From Oceanospirillales bacterium (lineage in GTDB: Bacteria > Pseudomonadota > Gammaproteobacteria > Xanthomonadales > SZUA-36): a DNA stretch of 21,915 nt. The stretch spans positions 1 to 21,915 of the forward strand of contig QIKG01000122.1 of NCBI GenBank assembly GCA_003232965.1, written 5' to 3'. Each line of letters begins with the position of its first letter. The first letter of the stretch is position 1. Shown piece after piece: positions 20,320 to 21,915 of this stretch. The position numbers and the translations under genes are program-made. Under the pieces are notes generated by a model. The model was not told the origin of the DNA and made no database searches. It was given only the letters and a program-made list of their open reading frames with translations.

Positions 20320-21594
20320 TTAAGTACCGGAATACCTAACTATAAAATGAGGGTTTTGTACAAGTACACCCCAAAGTATATCTAGCCGGTATTCTTCAGC
20401 CATGTTGCTGAAAGTACTGGTTTTGGAAACAGTCAGATTAAGTCCCTTATAGGATTTAGTTGAGCTGTTAACCGCTTTACTTGTCGGATCTGAGAATTTG
20501 CCAAACGCTATAGAAACAGCATTTTCATGCATACTCATATTCTGAACTAAAACCTCATTTTCAACACCAACCATATTCATAGGTGCCAAATCAGCAGGCG
20601 CGGCGCTTACCGTCCTATTCGGACCACTAACTATCATGGCGGGAGAAATCGAAATTGCCATTTCACCGGCACCATCAGCAGTTATGTCACTCAGAACAAC
20701 AAATGTTTGCAGATCAGAAGTAGGCGTTTTGCTGGCTTTTCCCAATACACGGAATACACCGTCTATGGTAAAGCTACTACCAGCAGTTATGGTGGATACA
20801 CCAGCCGTCCAACCTGAAGTCAAAAGCGTCTGATTAGATACTTCATCCAGGTGAGCTGAAAGCATAACATCCTGCGCGGCACCATTAATAAGTGGTGTAG
20901 CAGCACCAGCATGTAAGCCATTGGTGTGGATCGGGGTACGGATCGACTTCATGATAGATTGCCCTGAAATTTCACCAACATATGCAGCCTGGATGGCATT
21001 TTTTGCGATACTGGTTACAAAGACAGTTGTTAAAGCTGAACCAAGATTACCTGAAACGCGGGGGCTAACGATAAACTTGCGCTTCATATACCCTGACGGA
21101 ATGCTCATTTCATCTTGAAATATGTCCAAATCTGACACATTTCCAACGGTGACAGGCCCAACAGATGGTGTTAATGGATTAACGAGGCTGTAAGTATTTT
21201 GGTACATAGTGGTTGCGATGTCGGTTTCAACATCATCCAAGAGCGTCTCACAAGCAGTTTCAACATAACCACGCAAATATTCTTCACGCACATTATGCGC
21301 CAATTCACGACGACTGATGGTGAAGGAAATATGTCTATGTCGGTTAAGAGTTAAACGTACGCTGCCTTGTTCTATGTCATTACGGAAGCCAGCAGGGGCA
21401 TCCAAATCGGCACCCTCACCAGACTGCATGTAAATGCTTTTCGGGATGCGAATTGAGTCGCCGCGTTCGTTGTTAAATGTATTGTTGTGGCGAATTTTTA
21501 TGCACTTGAGAATTGTGCTATCCGTCATGATCAGCGCGAGCGCTGTGTTGCCGATGTAATCGGTGGTTGAAAAAATATTTGGGCCAGTAGCCAT
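20320..21594 (-). CDS. P22-type major coat protein
   Basis: 424 residues (P22 coat gp5 is 430). The family is supported by the length, the N-terminal helical segment (TTDYIGNTALALIMTDSTIL), the mid-protein TMYQNTYSLVNPLTP region, the DLQTFVVLSDITADGAGEM strands typical of the inserted domain, and the ending YRLDILWGVLVQNPHFIVRY, which parallels the L-W-Y-G-V-x-A end of P22-type coats. TAGGA lies about 10 nt before the ATG. It is the first gene of the leftward late block, right next to the terminus. No scaffold, portal or terminase gene precedes it. Confidence 0.87.
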   Translation of the reverse strand: MATGPNIFSTTDYIGNTALALIMTDSTILKCIKIRHNNTFNNERGDSIRIPKSIYMQSGEGADLDAPAGFRNDIEQGSVRLTLNRHRHISFTISRRELAHNVREEYLRGYVETACETLLDDVETDIATTMYQNTYSLVNPLTPSVGPVTVGNVSDLDIFQDEMSIPSGYMKRKFIVSPRVSGNLGSALTTVFVTSIAKNAIQAAYVGEISGQSIMKSIRTPIHTNGLHAGAATPLINGAAQDVMLSAHLDEVSNQTLLTSGWTAGVSTITAGSSFTIDGVFRVLGKASKTPTSDLQTFVVLSDITADGAGEMAISISPAMIVSGPNRTVSAAPADLAPMNMVGVENEVLVQNMSMHENAVSIAFGKFSDPTSKAVNSSTKSYKGLNLTVSKTSTFSNMAEEYRLDILWGVLVQNPHFIVRYSGT

Positions 21595-21758
21595 GATAAA
21601 TTAATCCTATAAAAAAGTTGTTTGTGTAAATCGGGTTTCTTTTTAAGGGGCTAATTCTTAACAAAAGGGGCCGTGAGGGTTTGCGTTCCTGTGGCTGCAA
21701 GCGAATTCTGTGGTGATATAGTCTCAAGGGCCGCGCTGCGCTTCTATTAATTACCGAG
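21595..21758 (-). promoter_or_regulatory. Leader between right TIR and coat gene
   Basis: About 164 bases hold no convincing gene. Read leftward, a 6-bp stem (ATTACC/GGTAAT, 21750-21766) straddles the inner TIR border, then the region runs to the coat gene's ribosome site. The late promoter should lie here or in the adjacent TIR, where TATACT at 21767-21772 is the best -10 candidate; no good -35 is seen. Confidence 0.4.
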
Positions 21759-21915
21759 CGGGTAATAGTATAACTACTTCTAGCTATGTACCGTTCGTCG
21801 GTTACGTGTGTTTGTTAATGTAAGTTCTCAGCGCGACCATAAAAATAGTGTTGAATTTTATATCTGGAATAGTTTTTTTATTTTCTTTTTCTATTTTCAA
21901 ATTAATTTCGCGAAT
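21759..21915. repeat. Right terminal inverted repeat (TIR)
   Basis: Inverted copy of 1-157. The outer 91 bases (21825-21915) are identical to the left end; the inner 66 have seven differences. On this side the -10-like element is TATACT rather than TAAACT. Both TIRs are followed at once by an inward-reading operon, so they are natural places for replication origin, packaging and promoter signals. Confidence 0.96.

Noticed and set aside
21518..21727. Leftward 69-residue ORF at the right end
   Set aside because: It overlaps the start of the coat gene in another frame, has basic, repetitive composition and no ribosome site.
1..21915. Interpretation as an integrated prophage
   Set aside because: No integrase, att-like direct repeats or flanking host genes; both window ends coincide with the TIR.

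Overview
The window looks like a complete linear element, not an arbitrary slice. Its two ends are inverted copies of each other: the outer 91 bases are identical, and the next 66 match with 7 differences, so the terminal inverted repeat (TIR) is about 157 bp. Between the TIRs lie two blocks. The right-hand two thirds (7481-21594) is one leftward morphogenesis block for a short-tailed (P22-like) virion. Reading leftward it holds a P22-type coat protein, a Cys-rich/SAP-like protein, a gp4-type tail adaptor, two fibre-like proteins sharing an N-terminus, a gp10-type tail hub, several fibre and appendage proteins, a small coiled-coil membrane protein, and three ejection proteins resembling gp7, gp20 and gp16. 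The left-hand third (166-7457) is a mosaic of short genes on both strands.

What is missing matters as much as what is present. I see no large or small terminase, portal, scaffold, tailspike, recognisable endolysin, integrase, repressor, DNA polymerase, primase or helicase. No unassigned ORF is long enough for a portal or large terminase. In P22 the terminase, portal and scaffold genes lie just upstream of the coat gene. Here the molecule ends there, at the right TIR. The simplest readings are one segment of a multipartite tailed phage or a helper-dependent element. Another option is a phage relying on a second replicon that carries the same ends.

The left region has four kinds of local organisation. 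(1) A rightward operon beside the left TIR carries a SegE-type GIY-YIG nuclease. (2) A rightward chain joined by ATGA overlaps encodes a ClpP-like protease, a MORN-like protein and two tiny membrane proteins. It meets a leftward chain of tiny, mostly single-span membrane proteins. (3) The 4.4-6.3 kb stretch has four promoters matching the flagellar sigma-28 (FliA) consensus, each with a perfect GCCGATAA and an 11-nt spacer. They drive a lipoprotein, a DNA-binding-like repeat protein and two cassettes with near-identical leaders and terminators but unrelated cargo ORFs. (4) The lipoprotein carries two copies of a helical peptide motif that is also duplicated at the N-terminus of the gp16-like ejection protein.

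Four short genes in the left region appear frameshifted, while the 14-kb structural block appears intact. The sigma-28 sites and P22-like proteins suggest a flagellated, probably gammaproteobacterial, host; this is inference. I found no tRNA, rRNA, CRISPR array or insertion sequence.
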